Origin: Pyrinomonadaceae bacterium
Lineage (GTDB): Bacteria; Acidobacteriota; Blastocatellia; Pyrinomonadales; Pyrinomonadaceae
DNA: 64,000 bases
Direction: 5' to 3'
Assembly: GCA_021463165.1 (NCBI GenBank)
Contig: JAJTWY010000001.1
Span: forward strand, 299,384 to 363,383
Translations under genes and position numbers: made by a program
Notes under the pieces: model-generated
What the model saw: the letters and a program-made list of their open reading frames with translations, nothing else
Databases searched by the model: none
Told to the model about the DNA's origin: nothing
Part shown: positions 16,660-26,130 of the stretch, piece after piece
Numbering within the stretch: the first letter of the stretch is position 1
How the letters are laid out: each line of letters opens with the position of its first letter

Positions 16660-18462
16660 CTAAACGCTTGCGCCCGGATAACTCGAGCCAAGCCGGTCGG
16701 GCTGACCGTCCGCCAGGGAGTTCACGAGTTCGTAATGAAAATAGTCGAACTTGGCAGCGACAGGCGGCTGTACACGCTTGTCGTACATCTCGCGGGAGCG
16801 GTCGATAGCCTCGCGCAGCCTCTCGTATAGGTCGCTGGCCTCCCGGCCCTCGACAACCTTCTTTTCATTATAGAGCTTGATCTCAGAGACAAGGAGTCGA
16901 GCAAAACGCCTGGCATCGTTGTGGATACGACGCTCCTCCTCGGGAACCTCTATCGGCAGGTCAACATTTCGTTCACTCAATCGAGGTTGAACGGCCTGTA
17001 CCACCGGGGCCTCGATAACTGACGGTTCGGGGGTTGCCTGATGCGTGAAGCCGCCGCTGGAAGCAACACCTGCCGGCTCAAACTGGTCGGCCGGCTGGCC
17101 AAATGGCGATGCTATTTCTGGTTTTGCACGGGCAGGCTCCGACTCGAATACGATCTCACCTGCGGTTGCGGTTATACTCTCAGCCGAAGATACTTTATCT
17201 TCGATCCCCCCGGAACCTGTGCCGCTCGAGACGTCTGATGCAGCCCAACCGCCAGCCGCTCCCTGCCCATGATCAGCATAGGGCTCAGCGGCAAACGGAT
17301 CGGCCGTCTGAGGTGCGGCAAACGGCGACTCACTGGAAGGAGTTCCCATTCCCGGATCGCCAGAGGCCGGCGCTTCCGATTCGAACGGGTTGGAAGTAAA
17401 CGGCGTGCCTGAACCGCTTGTGTACGAGACCGGATCTCTTTCAACCTGTGGTTCTACCATTTCCATTCCCGTAGAGGTCGGAAAAGGTTCCGAATGTATA
17501 GTATCCGGGATGTACTCAGGAACGGTCTCGACATAACTTGGCAGCTCCTGTTCAGGTTCAACGGGCGCGGGCGGAATCTGGTCCGGCTGGGAAACTACGT
17601 TCTCAAAGTCGGCTGACGCAACGCTCCGGTTCTCGGCCTTTGCAGACTGCATGGAAGCGAGCAGTTCGACCGTCAAACCGGCGACACGAACAAGTGTCTC
17701 GAGAGCTCCCCCGTTGACACTGGAATCTGCCGCCTCACCGCCGTCAACGTAAAGTACCGCCACGCCGCGTCCGCGCGCAACAAGCGGTATTGCAAACATC
17801 TTTGCCGGCCGCCCAAATCGGAGTGGATCAAGGAAGGAGGCGTCGCCCGGATGTTGCTCGCCGGAGGATTCGACCGTACTCTTGCCCCTAGCTGCGGCGC
17901 CAAGAATAGTGTCGTCCTGAACCGCAAAGTGAATGTCTTTTATCGCAGCTTCAGCTTCGGCGTCAGCGCCGAAGGCCTTCCAGCCGGCAAAATGGTCCGA
18001 TTTGACAATGAAGAATGCGCCGCGGCCGGCAAAGCTTTCTGCATGATGGACGAGCGACTTAAGGATCGCGCTTTGCGAATCTCTGGTGCTGATCTCTTCA
18101 ACTGCATCTTTGATCGCGTCGTATTGAGGCGGAGCGACGGTAGTCGCCACTGCCGTGAGAGGCGATTGTCCGAGATTCTCAGCTTCGACCATTGCGTTTG
18201 CGGCAACACGCGCCCCTTCATCCCGCGCCAGTCTCAGGTGTTCGGCGACGGAACCGGTGAAGCCCGCATCGAACTTCCGTTCTTTGTCAAAGCGGGCCGC
18301 AAATGCCCGAAAAGCCGCATCCATCTCGGATCTTTGCTTTTCAAACTCGGCCTCGATCCTGCCCTGAAAATCGACGGTTTCCTGCCTCATCTCAGCCAGG
18401 AACGTCTCAAGGTAGTTCTCGAATTCGGTTACGAGGCTCTTTTCGAGTTCTTCGCTATTCAC
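16660..18462 (-). CDS. GAF-domain protein with disordered linker and conserved C-terminal helical domain
   Basis: 600 residues from a GTG start with a GGAGGAG ribosome-binding site. Residues 1-100 are a charged coiled coil. Residues 120-270 form a GAF-like sensor domain. Residues 280-490 are a low-complexity Pro/Glu/Ser/Gly linker. Residues 500-590 form a conserved helical domain (HNDARRFARLLVSEIKLYNE and the MYDKRV and DYFHYEL motifs). I associate this C-terminal module with signalling proteins of Acidobacteriota. There is no signal peptide, kinase or output DNA-binding domain. It probably senses a small ligand or protein partner in the cytoplasm. Confidence 0.7.
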   Translation of the reverse strand: MNSEELEKSLVTEFENYLETFLAEMRQETVDFQGRIEAEFEKQRSEMDAAFRAFAARFDKERKFDAGFTGSVAEHLRLARDEGARVAANAMVEAENLGQSPLTAVATTVAPPQYDAIKDAVEEISTRDSQSAILKSLVHHAESFAGRGAFFIVKSDHFAGWKAFGADAEAEAAIKDIHFAVQDDTILGAAARGKSTVESSGEQHPGDASFLDPLRFGRPAKMFAIPLVARGRGVAVLYVDGGEAADSSVNGGALETLVRVAGLTVELLASMQSAKAENRSVASADFENVVSQPDQIPPAPVEPEQELPSYVETVPEYIPDTIHSEPFPTSTGMEMVEPQVERDPVSYTSGSGTPFTSNPFESEAPASGDPGMGTPSSESPFAAPQTADPFAAEPYADHGQGAAGGWAASDVSSGTGSGGIEDKVSSAESITATAGEIVFESEPARAKPEIASPFGQPADQFEPAGVASSGGFTHQATPEPSVIEAPVVQAVQPRLSERNVDLPIEVPEEERRIHNDARRFARLLVSEIKLYNEKKVVEGREASDLYERLREAIDRSREMYDKRVQPPVAAKFDYFHYELVNSLADGQPDRLGSSYPGASV

Positions 18463-18681
18463 AACGTTTCTCCTCCATCAAATCAAAAAAAGTGCGGTTC
18501 GCAGGTTGGTGGTATGTAATCGGGGAATCTGGGTAGAAAACTCACCCCAAGGCGGATTGCGGCGTTTTTACATAAACCACCGTCCCGACGATTATCTACA
18601 ATAGTGCCCGCGAAAGTCAAGAAATTCTTGTTGCTCAATGAAATAAAGTTGTTGAACGGTGTCTGACCAGAACCGGGATGA

Positions 18682-19251
18682 TCAGGTAGCGACCACGCAG
18701 ATCTCGGGGTCGATCTCTTCGCGGATCAGGTTCTCGATCGCCATCAGTGTACCGGTCAGGGAACTCGGACAGCTGCCGCAGGCTCCCTCGTATCGAATTC
18801 TCAGAGTGTTGTCCGCAAGCTCCAGAACTTCTAGCCAGCCGCCATCGCCCGCCAGATAGGGACGGATCCGATCATCGAGGAGTTCGTTGATAGCTGCAAG
18901 TTTTGGGTCGTCGCTCACCGCGGCTGCGATCGCTCCACCTACGGCTGCAGAAGCACTGTAGCCATTGCTGCGTGATACCAGCACCGGCTCTGCCGCACGG
19001 ATCGGAACGGCCAACTCTGGAAGTATCTCATCCCATTCGGCTTCATCCGTTTTTTCAACTGTTATCATTTTGTCCATATAAAATACGGACACAACTTCGC
19101 CGACATCAAATATCGATTTTGCGAGGACGTTGCCGGACGCATCTTCTGCCGATTTGAACGAGTGGGATGTGCCGTGGGAAACCGGCTCCTTCAGGATGAA
19201 CTTCACCGCGTTCGGATTGGGGGTTTCTTGGATATCGGCGATCTTTGGCAT
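18682..19251 (-). CDS. Nfu-type iron-sulfur carrier (Nfu_N plus NifU C-terminal domain)
   Basis: 189 residues. The N-terminal Nfu_N-like domain begins with ETPNPNAVKF. The C-terminal NifU domain has the LAGDGGWLEVLE motif and the CxxC of CGSCPSS that binds a 4Fe-4S cluster. Such proteins receive clusters from a scaffold and deliver them to apo-proteins, so this is a likely downstream carrier of the SUF system encoded at 26.1-37.6 kb. A poorly conserved linker (about 88-110) separates the domains. Confidence 0.88.
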   Translation of the reverse strand: MPKIADIQETPNPNAVKFILKEPVSHGTSHSFKSAEDASGNVLAKSIFDVGEVVSVFYMDKMITVEKTDEAEWDEILPELAVPIRAAEPVLVSRSNGYSASAAVGGAIAAAVSDDPKLAAINELLDDRIRPYLAGDGGWLEVLELADNTLRIRYEGACGSCPSSLTGTLMAIENLIREEIDPEICVVAT

Positions 19252-19365
19252 TTCTGACCTGATGACAACAAATGAACAATCATTACATTTTTGTCAACAT
19301 TCAAATATCGCATATATCTGTTCGGTTTTCAACATTTCTCAGCTTAAGCAGATCCGAATGGGAAA

Positions 19366-19399
19366 GGAAAAACAAAAGCGGCTCGCATTACAAGCCGCT
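19366..19399 (-). terminator. Intrinsic terminator of the small membrane protein gene
   Basis: On the minus strand AGCGGCT and AGCCGCT form a 7-bp stem (plus positions 19393-19399 and 19377-19383) followed by TTTGTTTTT. It lies about 115 bases past the stop of the gene at 19513-19704. Confidence 0.6.
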
Positions 19400-19512
19400 A
19401 AGTCGATCTACAGTAGAAATGCGGTGAGGATAAATAAAGACAACCAACAGGCCCAGAACCCTGTATCCAAGTCCGCTATTTGCCCGTCCTAACCGTGCAA
19501 TAAAGTCACTTT

Positions 19513-19704
19513 CTACTCAGTAATATGGATATCTTCCTTTTTACCAATTCTGCCGGCAAGGAACATACCGCCAAAACCGACCGTTGCCAATGCGCATATC
19601 AAGGCGATCACAAGGTAAAGCTTGTTATCGTTACTGCTGGTGTATTGGTAAAATGAGAATGCGGCAGCGATCGCCGCGACCAACGCTAATAAGGCATAGA
19701 GCAT
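19513..19704 (-). CDS. Small two-helix membrane protein
   Basis: 63 residues with two hydrophobic helices (about 2-19 and 29-50) and a short charged C-terminal tail. The ATG at 19704 is chosen because GGAGG lies 6 bases upstream; an in-frame extension of 12 residues lacks one. No family identified. An intrinsic terminator follows. Confidence 0.65.
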   Translation of the reverse strand: MLYALLALVAAIAAAFSFYQYTSSNDNKLYLVIALICALATVGFGGMFLAGRIGKKEDIHITE

Positions 19705-19944
19705 AACATTACCTCCAACCCTCAGAGGGTTAAGACCCAAGAATCCCAGCCGGCGAAAAGCGCGTCGTTACGCGCCCTGCCCAACCGATAAGGAAAACCG
19801 CTCAGTTATCAAACTGCCTAAAGCTCACTGATTGAGACCATAGTACTCCCGTTTCCCAGAAAATTGCAAGCGGTTTCGAGGGCTGAGCAGCCGTCGGGGA
19901 CACGCTGCCCCTCGCGTGTTTTTGTTTTTGTAATTCCAGCCGTC

Positions 19945-20814
19945 TCAGGCAGATAGGGAGGCCCGGACAACGCGTGGAATTCCTTGCAGATCAGGCAAGG
20001 CCTCGGCCGTTGACCAGACATCATTGCGAAGCAATTCGAGAACCGCGGCCGCCTGCCCAATCCCTATCTCAAAGATGAGGATCCCGGACGGCTCAAGCAG
20101 AGCGGCGGCCCCGTCGATCAATTTCCGGATAACAGCTAGTCCGTCTTTGCCTGCGAAAAGAGCAATATGCGGCTCGAATAGCCTAACCTCGGGCTGGAGC
20201 TCGGGAAGGTCGGCATCGGGGATGTAGGGCGGATTCGAGACGATGAGGTCAAAACGGCCACCGATACCGTCGTAAAGATCAGTCTGACGTAACTCAAGCC
20301 TACCGCTTACTCCGAGCTCATCCGCATTAAGAGTCGCGACCGCAAGTGCGGCTGCAGAGATATCTACACCTAAGGCGCGGCATCCCTTAAGCGTATTCAA
20401 GATCGAGATCGAGATACAGCCGGAACCTACACCCACCTCAAGAAATTTCCCCGATCCGACCTGTGAAAGTATGCGAATTGCCTCATCGACAAGGATCTCG
20501 GTCTCAGGGCGTGGTATCAATACGCCTGGCCCGACCCGGAACTCTAGACCGAAAAACTCCTTGGTCCCGGTAATGTAGTGATACGGCTCACGGGATGCGC
20601 GCCGCTGTACGAACACAAAATATTCTGCGGCGACCTCATCTGGGATCTCAAACTCAGGATGTGCGATGAGGAAGGCCCGCGGACGGCCTAGTGCGGCGCT
20701 CAGTATTAGCCCGGCCTCGCGACGCGGAGATTCGACTCCGGCATCAGCGAGGATGGACGCGGCCGACTCTTGCACGGCCTCGATCGAGCAGGATGCCATG
20801 TTTTCGCTCTGCAT
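19945..20814 (-). CDS. prmC: Peptide chain release factor N5-glutamine methyltransferase
   Basis: 289 residues from the ATG at 20814 (a TTG at 20829 and an ATG at 20799 are alternatives). The N-terminal helical domain that contacts release factors ends at a GTKEFFGLEF motif. The SAM-binding fold follows with FLEVGVGSGCIS, and the catalytic NPPY motif lies in IVSNPPYIPD. PrmC methylates the GGQ glutamine of RF1/RF2. The gene is divergent from the DUF4149 gene with only a short shared promoter region. Confidence 0.93.
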   Translation of the reverse strand: MQSENMASCSIEAVQESAASILADAGVESPRREAGLILSAALGRPRAFLIAHPEFEIPDEVAAEYFVFVQRRASREPYHYITGTKEFFGLEFRVGPGVLIPRPETEILVDEAIRILSQVGSGKFLEVGVGSGCISISILNTLKGCRALGVDISAAALAVATLNADELGVSGRLELRQTDLYDGIGGRFDLIVSNPPYIPDADLPELQPEVRLFEPHIALFAGKDGLAVIRKLIDGAAALLEPSGILIFEIGIGQAAAVLELLRNDVWSTAEALPDLQGIPRVVRASLSA

Positions 20815-20857
20815 TGCCCTTTTTCGCAAAAAGCCAGATAATCTAAAGCTGAAACGA

Positions 20858-21385
20858 ATGAAGTTTTTTTCCGATATTCGCTTGCTACTGCTGTCGATCT
20901 GGCTCGGCGCAGCTGTGTTCTTTATCAGTGTAGCTCAAAGCGCATTCGCCGTGCTTCCCGAACGGGAACTCGCCGGTGCCGTTGTAAATAGGAACCTGTC
21001 GGTACTGAATTACGGCGGCATGGCGATATCGGTGTTGTTGATCATTACCTCGTTGGTCGGAAGCAAGGGTTCGGGCAAGTTCCTGGTCTGGTTCGAACGC
21101 GTGATGCTGATCCTGCTGGCGGGTTCATGCGCGGTAGGACAGTTTGTGATCGGCCTTTGGCTTTCGTCGATCCGCGGGCAGATCGGGAAGCCGATCGATG
21201 AGCTGGCGATCGATGACCCATTAAGGGTCCAATTCAATATGCTTCACGAATACTCAGTTTGGGTACTGTTCGTCGGCATGGCGGCCGGGCTTCTCACCTT
21301 CTTTGTTATTGCTAACCGGAGAGCTTCAAGCACAAAACCGGAAAAGGATAACATCTACGATTTCTCAAAGGAGTTTAAGGTCTAG
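20858..21385 (+). CDS. DUF4149-like four-helix membrane protein
   Basis: 175 residues with about four membrane helices: residues 7-27, 50-70, 80-103 and 128-150. The pattern with a conserved FF motif and an HEYSVWVL helix fits DUF4149, a family of unknown function in which bacterial members lie in the inner membrane. It ends 2 bases before the next gene, so the two are likely co-transcribed. Confidence 0.7.
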   Translation: MKFFSDIRLLLLSIWLGAAVFFISVAQSAFAVLPERELAGAVVNRNLSVLNYGGMAISVLLIITSLVGSKGSGKFLVWFERVMLILLAGSCAVGQFVIGLWLSSIRGQIGKPIDELAIDDPLRVQFNMLHEYSVWVLFVGMAAGLLTFFVIANRRASSTKPEKDNIYDFSKEFKV

Positions 21386-21387
21386 TT

Positions 21388-22179
21388 ATGGAACTTATCG
21401 AAAATCCCGAGGTCTTTTCAGGCCGCTTCGCCCGGTGGAACGCAAATGATCCCTTGGCGGGATATCCATGGGTCGAGAACGTCCATGCACCGTTTACGCC
21501 GGTGCGGAGGGCCCTGCCGATGCTCAACCTTGCGCTCATTTCCTCAGCAGGGGCCTATATCGAGGGAATGGAGCCGTTTGATACCGACGGGCGAGACGGC
21601 GATCTGAGATATCTTGAGATACCCATCGAGGTCGAGGCGGCTGACATGCGTTACGCGGCAAAGGGGTATGACCCGCTCGCAGTTCAGGAAGATCGCAATG
21701 CACAGATCCCTATAGACCGGTTGCTCGAGTATCAGGCGAATTCTGTCATCGGGGCTTTGAACAGCGTCTGGTGGAGCATTAGCAGCAGCATCCCTAATGC
21801 CGCACGTGTCGCTGCCGAACTTACACCAGGGATCGTTGAACGGCTGCATCGTTATGAAGTGCAGGCGGCCCTCTTGATACCGGCATCGCGTCTTTGCCAC
21901 CAGACCCTAGGGATCATCGCCAGAGGTGTCGAACAGAGCGGCATACCCACAATGACGATATCTGTCGATCCAAAGCAGACGGATATGATCCGGCCGCCCC
22001 GCACGGCATACTATAACGGGGACTTCGGCTCGGTCGCCGGTAAGCCTAACTTTAGGGAATATCAGCTTCGGATCCTCGATGAGGCTCTTCGCTGGACCGA
22101 GACGTTCGACCAACCAGGATCCAGAAAGCTTGCAGTTGACCTCGAAACCTCAGTCGAGGCCGCTCGCGGGGAAAGGTAG
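21388..22179 (+). CDS. GrdB/PrdB-like (glycine/proline reductase selenoprotein B) family protein
   Basis: 263 residues. The family pattern is visible: an N-terminal PFTPVRRAL and ALISSAGAYIEG, a DRLLEYQANSVIG segment and a C-terminal RLCHQTLGIIARGVEQSGIPT. In related proteins the residue two before LCHQ is selenocysteine or cysteine; here the local sequence is ASRLCHQ, placing Ser there. The catalytic selenol/thiol therefore seems absent, and a glycine or proline reductase function is doubtful. Proteins like this are widespread and mostly uncharacterised. It starts two bases after the DUF4149 gene. Confidence 0.65.
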   Translation: MELIENPEVFSGRFARWNANDPLAGYPWVENVHAPFTPVRRALPMLNLALISSAGAYIEGMEPFDTDGRDGDLRYLEIPIEVEAADMRYAAKGYDPLAVQEDRNAQIPIDRLLEYQANSVIGALNSVWWSISSSIPNAARVAAELTPGIVERLHRYEVQAALLIPASRLCHQTLGIIARGVEQSGIPTMTISVDPKQTDMIRPPRTAYYNGDFGSVAGKPNFREYQLRILDEALRWTETFDQPGSRKLAVDLETSVEAARGER

Positions 22180-22205
22180 CGTCGGCTGCTTCGGTTTAGA
22201 TCCTC

Positions 22206-22793
22206 CTACTTCCCGATCTGCCACGCCTTGATGGCATCGACGGGGTAGATCAGCATTATCAGGTTGATTATCAGGCTGTCTCTAACGGTTATGAGCAGGG
22301 TTACCTCAGTTAGGGCAAAGATCGCCAGCGATCTCCAAAATCTTACTTTGTAGGCCAGCAAAAAACCGAACGCACAGGCTGCGATGTCTGAGATCGAATT
22401 TATGATCGAATCCCCAAAATAGTCCAAAGAAACCGTTTCCTCACGATAGCGGTTGATGATATAGCTGGTATTTTCGGCAACCTCCCACGAGCTTTCGATC
22501 AGGATCGCGATCACGAAACGCCAGGCGAGCGGTACCTTCCAGAAGACAAGCCCGATCAACCAGAATTCAAGAATGCCGTGAAGGAGGTGGGTAAATGTGT
22601 AGGGATCCAGGATATGCTGCGAATTATGCGGCGACCAAATGTCGAACGACCAAGGTAGGTAGTCGCCCGCCTGACACCACCAAACTCGGCCCAGCAAATT
22701 GAGTACGATCACGGAAATCAGGATCACCGCAGCTGAGGCAAGAAGAGACCTTGTTGTTGCCAGTTCGGAAATGTAGCCGTCGTTCTCAAGCAT
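22206..22793 (-). CDS. DUF2585 family membrane protein
   Basis: 195 residues with about five membrane helices. The DUF2585 signature is clear: VWWCQAGDYLPWS, IWSPHNSQH and DPYTFTHLLHG, followed by ESSWEVAENT. The family is found in the inner membrane of diverse Gram-negative bacteria and has no assigned function. The ATG at 22793 gives the usual length; longer in-frame starts would run into the divergent glpD coding region. Confidence 0.8.
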   Translation of the reverse strand: MLENDGYISELATTRSLLASAAVILISVIVLNLLGRVWWCQAGDYLPWSFDIWSPHNSQHILDPYTFTHLLHGILEFWLIGLVFWKVPLAWRFVIAILIESSWEVAENTSYIINRYREETVSLDYFGDSIINSISDIAACAFGFLLAYKVRFWRSLAIFALTEVTLLITVRDSLIINLIMLIYPVDAIKAWQIGK

Positions 22794-22890
22794 GACCCTC
22801 GATATTGTCAGTTCAACCGAGATTTTTCGCAAGTGACTCGGAACGCGGCCCATTGCGGGACGAGGCTCTTTGCGTGAGAATCTATTTCGA

Positions 22891-24381
22891 ATGGATCGAA
22901 GCCGGACATTTGAGGCGATCCGAGATCGCGCAAAACCATGGGACATTGTTGTCATTGGCGGCGGAGCGACCGGCGTCGGTTGCGCCTTGGACGCGGTTTT
23001 GCGAGGGCTTGATGTGCTGCTTCTGGAACAGCACGACTTTGGCAAGGGAACATCAAGCCGCAGCACAAAGCTAATTCATGGCGGCGTCCGTTATCTGGCT
23101 CAAGGCGATCTAAGATTGGTTCGCGAAGCTCTTTCGGAGCGCTCCACACTGCTGCGAAATGCCCCGCATCTCGTTCATACGCAAGAGTTTGTCGTTCCCT
23201 GCTACGGCAAGTGGGAAAAGCTCTTCTACGGAACCGGCCTCAAGATCTACGACCTGCTTGCCGGGCGTAAGAGGATCGGCCGGTCGAAGATCTTGACGCG
23301 GCTTGAAACAATAGAACGGCTCCCGACGGTAAGTACCGAGGGCCTTTCGGGCGGAATTCTATACCATGACGGCCAGTTCGACGATGCCAGAATGCTCATC
23401 GACATTGCCACAACGGCCGATGGCCTCGGTGCAAGCCTGATAAATTACGCGAAGGTTCAAGAACTCCTCGACGATGATCGAGGTTCGATCGTCGGGGTAA
23501 AGTTCCTTGATGCTGAAACAGGCGAGGTACACAAGGCATGGTCCCGAACGGTCATCAATGCGACGGGGGCTTTTTGCGACTCGATCCGGAAATTGGCGGA
23601 TCCGGGAACGCACCCAGTCGTCACCTTCGCTCAAGGTTCGCATATCGTTCTTGAACGGCGCTTTTTACCGTCGAATACGGCATTGATGATCCCGAAGACG
23701 GGCGATGGCCGCGTGTTGTTCTGTATTCCATGGCATGAGCATGTGATCATTGGAACTACTGATATTCCTGTCGCAGCAGCCGAACTTGAGCCTGAGGCAC
23801 AGGAAGCGGAGATCGATTTCATTCTGAGAACCGCGGGCGGATACCTTGCCATTCAGCCAACTCGAGCGGATATCTTGAGCGTCTTTGCCGGTATTCGTCC
23901 TTTGATCGGCCGCACTGGTGTCGAAACGACTGCCGTCTTATCTCGCAGCCACGAGATATTCGTTGATAGGAACCTGATCACGATAACCGGCGGAAAATGG
24001 ACGACCTATCGGCGGATGGCCGAGGATGCCGTGAACAAGGCTGTAGAGATCGGAGGTCTGGGTGCAACTAACGGCGTCACCGAGAAGTTCACGATATCTT
24101 CACCCGAGAAGATCGACGGGTTGCCTCTGCATGGGAGACTTCCGTACACGAAAGGCGACGTTATAAGAGCCGTTCGCCACGAAATGGCTTGTACTGTTGA
24201 GGATGTTTTGGCAAGAAGAACGCGGGCCCTTTTCCTGGATGCTGCGGCCGCGATCGAGTCCGCCGAAACCGTGGCACGTATCATTTCAGAGGAAACTTCG
24301 AACACCCGATACGATGCGACGAACGACGTGGAGAGTTTTCAGCTCGTCGCCAGAGCCTATCTTGGAAATCCACGATCCTAG
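22891..24381 (+). CDS. glpD: FAD-dependent glycerol-3-phosphate dehydrogenase
   Basis: About 496 residues. The Rossmann FAD motif VVIGGGATGVG lies near residue 20. The family-specific GTSSRSTKLIHGGVRYL follows, and the C-terminal DAO_C domain begins after TGGKWTTYR. The enzyme oxidises glycerol-3-phosphate to dihydroxyacetone phosphate and feeds electrons to quinone at the inner membrane. The ATG at 22891 is preferred; a TTG at 22870 is an alternative. It ends overlapping the convergent next gene by four bases (CTAG). No glycerol kinase or facilitator gene is nearby. Confidence 0.93.
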   Translation: MDRSRTFEAIRDRAKPWDIVVIGGGATGVGCALDAVLRGLDVLLLEQHDFGKGTSSRSTKLIHGGVRYLAQGDLRLVREALSERSTLLRNAPHLVHTQEFVVPCYGKWEKLFYGTGLKIYDLLAGRKRIGRSKILTRLETIERLPTVSTEGLSGGILYHDGQFDDARMLIDIATTADGLGASLINYAKVQELLDDDRGSIVGVKFLDAETGEVHKAWSRTVINATGAFCDSIRKLADPGTHPVVTFAQGSHIVLERRFLPSNTALMIPKTGDGRVLFCIPWHEHVIIGTTDIPVAAAELEPEAQEAEIDFILRTAGGYLAIQPTRADILSVFAGIRPLIGRTGVETTAVLSRSHEIFVDRNLITITGGKWTTYRRMAEDAVNKAVEIGGLGATNGVTEKFTISSPEKIDGLPLHGRLPYTKGDVIRAVRHEMACTVEDVLARRTRALFLDAAAAIESAETVARIISEETSNTRYDATNDVESFQLVARAYLGNPRS

Positions 24382-25238
24382 TAAACAAGTTTCGCGACAA
24401 ATGCCTCCCATTTCTTCTGAAAGGCGTTCATATCCCGTTCCCGCAGAACGCTTTGAAGGGTTTTGTATCCGGTTGGATCGGTCTTGACGTTGGCCGAAAA
24501 TCGTTTGTAAAAGTTCGCGAGCAGGCCCTTTTCCTGAAGGTAATACATCAGGTATCTGGCTTGGGCGTAGTTAGTTCCCGTATCCTCGCGATAGAACTCG
24601 CTGTCGGACATAGCCGTTAGCTTTTGAAACATCGGAACCTTTTTATTCCGGATCCCGTTTTGAAGACCCCGCAGCCGCCAGTTCGTGTAGCCGTGGATGC
24701 GTCCGTTAACGGTGCCTGATTGCTCATAGAGCGAGCCCAGCCCTTCGTTGAACCATGCAGGGCAGTCCGGAAAATTTGCCTCGATATACGGGTGAACGAT
24801 CTCATGAACGAGGGTGCCACCGCCTGTTGCGATGTTCATGATCAGAGCTTTCTTCGAGGGGGAGTAATAGCCGTAGGGCGTCGATGGTTCATCGTTGAAA
24901 AACTCCCTGGCATGTTTGCGATAGGAGGCCTCATCCTTCAACAGCCATATCTCAAGGACATTTGCAGGATCTTTCGCAAAATACTCTTTCTTTAGGCGAT
25001 CTACGGTGCTCTTGACGACCTCTCGTGCCCATTGATCAACGACGTCAGGATGATCGTCGCCCACAACAACGAATGGCGGTTGAGCAACCACGGTAAATCC
25101 GCGATCCTTCAACTTGGTCCTTATTTCGGAGGCCCGTGCCTCGTAACGACTCACCGACTGAGAAAGAACCACTGAAGACAACAAAACCACTGACCCGAGT
25201 GCCGATATCAAGCTGTGGCTGAAACTCAACATGCCCAT
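24378..25238 (-). CDS. Exported HExxH metallopeptidase-like protein
   Basis: 286 residues from the ATG at 25238 (25232 is equally possible), with a signal peptide ending near VVLSQS. The middle holds a gluzincin-type site HEIVHPYIE followed by WFNEGLGSLYEQ, giving two zinc-binding His and a downstream Glu. A loop with TPYGYYSPSKKALIMN precedes the site. This is the peptidase MA clan arrangement. The substrate is unknown, and the protein likely acts in the periplasm or outside the cell. Confidence 0.75.
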   Translation of the reverse strand: MGMLSFSHSLISALGSVVLLSSVVLSQSVSRYEARASEIRTKLKDRGFTVVAQPPFVVVGDDHPDVVDQWAREVVKSTVDRLKKEYFAKDPANVLEIWLLKDEASYRKHAREFFNDEPSTPYGYYSPSKKALIMNIATGGGTLVHEIVHPYIEANFPDCPAWFNEGLGSLYEQSGTVNGRIHGYTNWRLRGLQNGIRNKKVPMFQKLTAMSDSEFYREDTGTNYAQARYLMYYLQEKGLLANFYKRFSANVKTDPTGYKTLQSVLRERDMNAFQKKWEAFVAKLVY

Positions 25239-25308
25239 CTCTACCGAGAATGTTAGATGCTCAGTTATCATGCAGGTCTTGTTTGGAACAGATCGTTCTA
25301 TCGTGGAT

Positions 25309-26034
25309 CTATCCGGCAAGCCACTCGGCAAAGGTCAGCCATCCTGCCGTTCCCGCCAGTGGAAGGCGGATCCACATTGCCGCAACCAGCAAAACTCCGC
25401 CAACAAGGAAGACCTTGTTAAGCCTTCGGTTATACCAGGTATCGGCAGTGATCAGCGCGATCGTCAGGAGTGTTGGAACGCCATAAAACCAAAGCGGCCC
25501 GAATGTGTCCGTCAAGCCGCCGGGAAATCGAGCGATAGCCGGTGGAAGGAAGTTGATCACAGTGAGCAGCATCAGCCGTTTGTGGTTCGCCGCCTTCTTC
25601 CGATAATAGATCGCAAACGCCATAAGAGTTGCGAACACGATCAAGTCGCCGAAAGGAACGATCATGAACTGGAGCGGCGGGATCCCGGCCGGCGACGCTG
25701 CAGAGCCGTACTTCGCCGCCGCGACGGTCACCATCATACCCGTCACAAAGACGATCATCGCAAGTCCGATCCCGGCGAAACCCAGTTTTTGATGCAGTTT
25801 GATCTTCTTCGAGGAAATGAAATAGACCTGAGTGACGAAGAGAAGTACCCAGGCCGCCATTACAAATCCGTGCACAAATATTATTGAGCGAGAAACCGGC
25901 GGACTGTTGAATAACGGTTTGAGGTAGAAGGTGGGACCAAACCCAATGAGGACCGCGATGACCGTCGCGGACGCCAGAATGCCAAAGAACCGGTGATCGA
26001 GATTTCGACGTCGCGGTAGGATCGAATCGGCCAT
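25309..26034 (-). CDS. Seven-helix membrane protein, function unknown
   Basis: 241 residues with about seven hydrophobic helices and short loops. Conserved-looking features include HGFVMAAWVLLF, a KLHQKLG loop and ANHKRLMLL before a PPAIARFP segment, with several His residues that could bind haem or metal. It resembles bacterial DUF2306-like membrane proteins, but I cannot assign it firmly. It is a single gene next to the suf block but separated from sufU by about 100 bases. Confidence 0.6.
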   Translation of the reverse strand: MADSILPRRRNLDHRFFGILASATVIAVLIGFGPTFYLKPLFNSPPVSRSIIFVHGFVMAAWVLLFVTQVYFISSKKIKLHQKLGFAGIGLAMIVFVTGMMVTVAAAKYGSAASPAGIPPLQFMIVPFGDLIVFATLMAFAIYYRKKAANHKRLMLLTVINFLPPAIARFPGGLTDTFGPLWFYGVPTLLTIALITADTWYNRRLNKVFLVGGVLLVAAMWIRLPLAGTAGWLTFAEWLAG

Positions 26035-26130
26035 TTTAGTTCTCCCTGAAAATCCCCATCGGAGGTTGTGTAAATCGAACCCACGAGGAAAGTATAAGAT
26101 CCTCGGCCCCAGCGGTCTCAGGATCGACAG

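Noticed and set aside
17851..18519. 222-residue plus-strand open frame
   Set aside because: Antisense to the GAF-domain gene, which has a good ribosome-binding site and conserved domains.
19398..19512. Possible short membrane-protein frame on the minus strand between the small membrane protein gene and its terminator
   Set aside because: About 40 codons that look hydrophobic, but there is no start codon and no ribosome-binding site.
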